Assembly: GCA_013696235.1 (NCBI GenBank)
Contig: JACCYY010000263.1
Location: 1 to 5,060 of the forward strand
Length of the DNA: 5,060 nt
Reading direction: 5' to 3'
DNA from: Sporichthyaceae bacterium
Lineage (GTDB): Bacteria > Actinomycetota > Actinomycetes > JACCYY01
A model generated the notes under the pieces. It did no database searches. It was not told where the DNA came from and was given only the letters and a program-made list of their open reading frames with translations. The stretch's first letter is position 1. Each line of letters opens with the position of its first letter. Positions 4,832-5,060 of the stretch are shown one piece after another. The position numbers were made by a program, and so were the translations under genes.

Positions 4832-5060
4832 ATGGCCTTACGCGTATCGCACACGACGTTCAACGCACTCGACGCCTACCAGCAATCCGTCTGGTGGGCC
4901 GAGCTGCTCGGCTACCACGAGGACCCGGAGGATCCGAACCTGCCCGGGCACGAGGAGTGCATGATCTCCTCGGCCGACGGCAGCCACCGCATCCTGTTCA
5001 TCGACGTCCCGGACGCCAAGCAGGCGCGGAACCGGGTCCACCTCGACCTCCAAGCCGTCG
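4832..5060 (+). CDS. VOC (glyoxalase-like) family protein, 5' part, continues past window end
   Basis: The first 76 residues of a protein whose frame is still open at the window edge. MALRVSHTTFNALDAYQQSV (1-20), then WWAELLGYHEDPEDPNLPGH (21-40), is the first beta-alpha unit typical of actinobacterial glyoxalase-like VOC proteins. CMISSADGSHRILFIDVPDAKQARNRVHLDL (43-73) matches the common '..G...LLFQ.VPE.K..KNRVHLDL' signature of that subfamily. His7 and His70 occupy the places where VOC proteins often hold metal or ligand contacts. It belongs to a different VOC subgroup from the protein at 914-1258. It is divergent from the ATP-grasp gene across 90 nt; no convincing promoter was found for it. 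The substrate is unknown; these proteins are often annotated only by fold. Whether it works with the operon is not shown by the sequence. Confidence 0.88.
   Translation, partial: MALRVSHTTFNALDAYQQSVWWAELLGYHEDPEDPNLPGHEECMISSADGSHRILFIDVPDAKQARNRVHLDLQAV

Overview
The base composition is strongly GC-rich with G/C-biased third codon positions. Two genes here have a TANNNT element exactly 7 nt before the start codon and no Shine-Dalgarno sequence, which is the leaderless arrangement common in Actinobacteria. The window therefore looks like chromosomal DNA of a high-GC actinomycete. The protein sequences would suit a Nocardioides-like organism, but that genus guess is weak. No rRNA, tRNA, CRISPR, insertion sequence or phage gene was seen.

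Layout. At 1-276 (+) is the C-terminal end of a multi-pass membrane protein. At 332-847 (-) a TetR-family regulator is divergent from a small VOC/glyoxalase-fold protein at 914-1258 (+). Their short shared intergenic region holds a perfect 12-bp palindrome (881-892) between the -35 and -10 of the VOC promoter, a classic local repressor/target pair. A 10-bp-stem hairpin at 1279-1306 separates this pair from the convergent operon that follows.

From 4741 down to 1309 (-) runs a three-gene operon: an ATP-grasp ligase-like protein, then a Ser-nucleophile class-I-glutaminase-fold protein related to peptidase S51/cyanophycinase, then an enterochelin-esterase-like alpha/beta hydrolase. The last two genes overlap by GTGA. 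The first two are separated by 92 nt carrying a 4 x 12-bp tandem repeat. That spacer stays open in the ATP-grasp frame beyond its stop and ends in ATGA at the next start codon. The set combines one enzyme expected to form a carboxylate-N or -S bond with two hydrolases, one amidase/peptidase-like and one esterase-like. It looks like a compact make-and-unmake pathway for a small conjugate, peptide or chelator; the substrate cannot be read from the sequence. A second VOC-family gene begins at 4832 (+), divergent from the operon, and runs off the window.

The three-gene operon and its odd first junction are the parts most worth following up. The rest is ordinary actinobacterial gene content.
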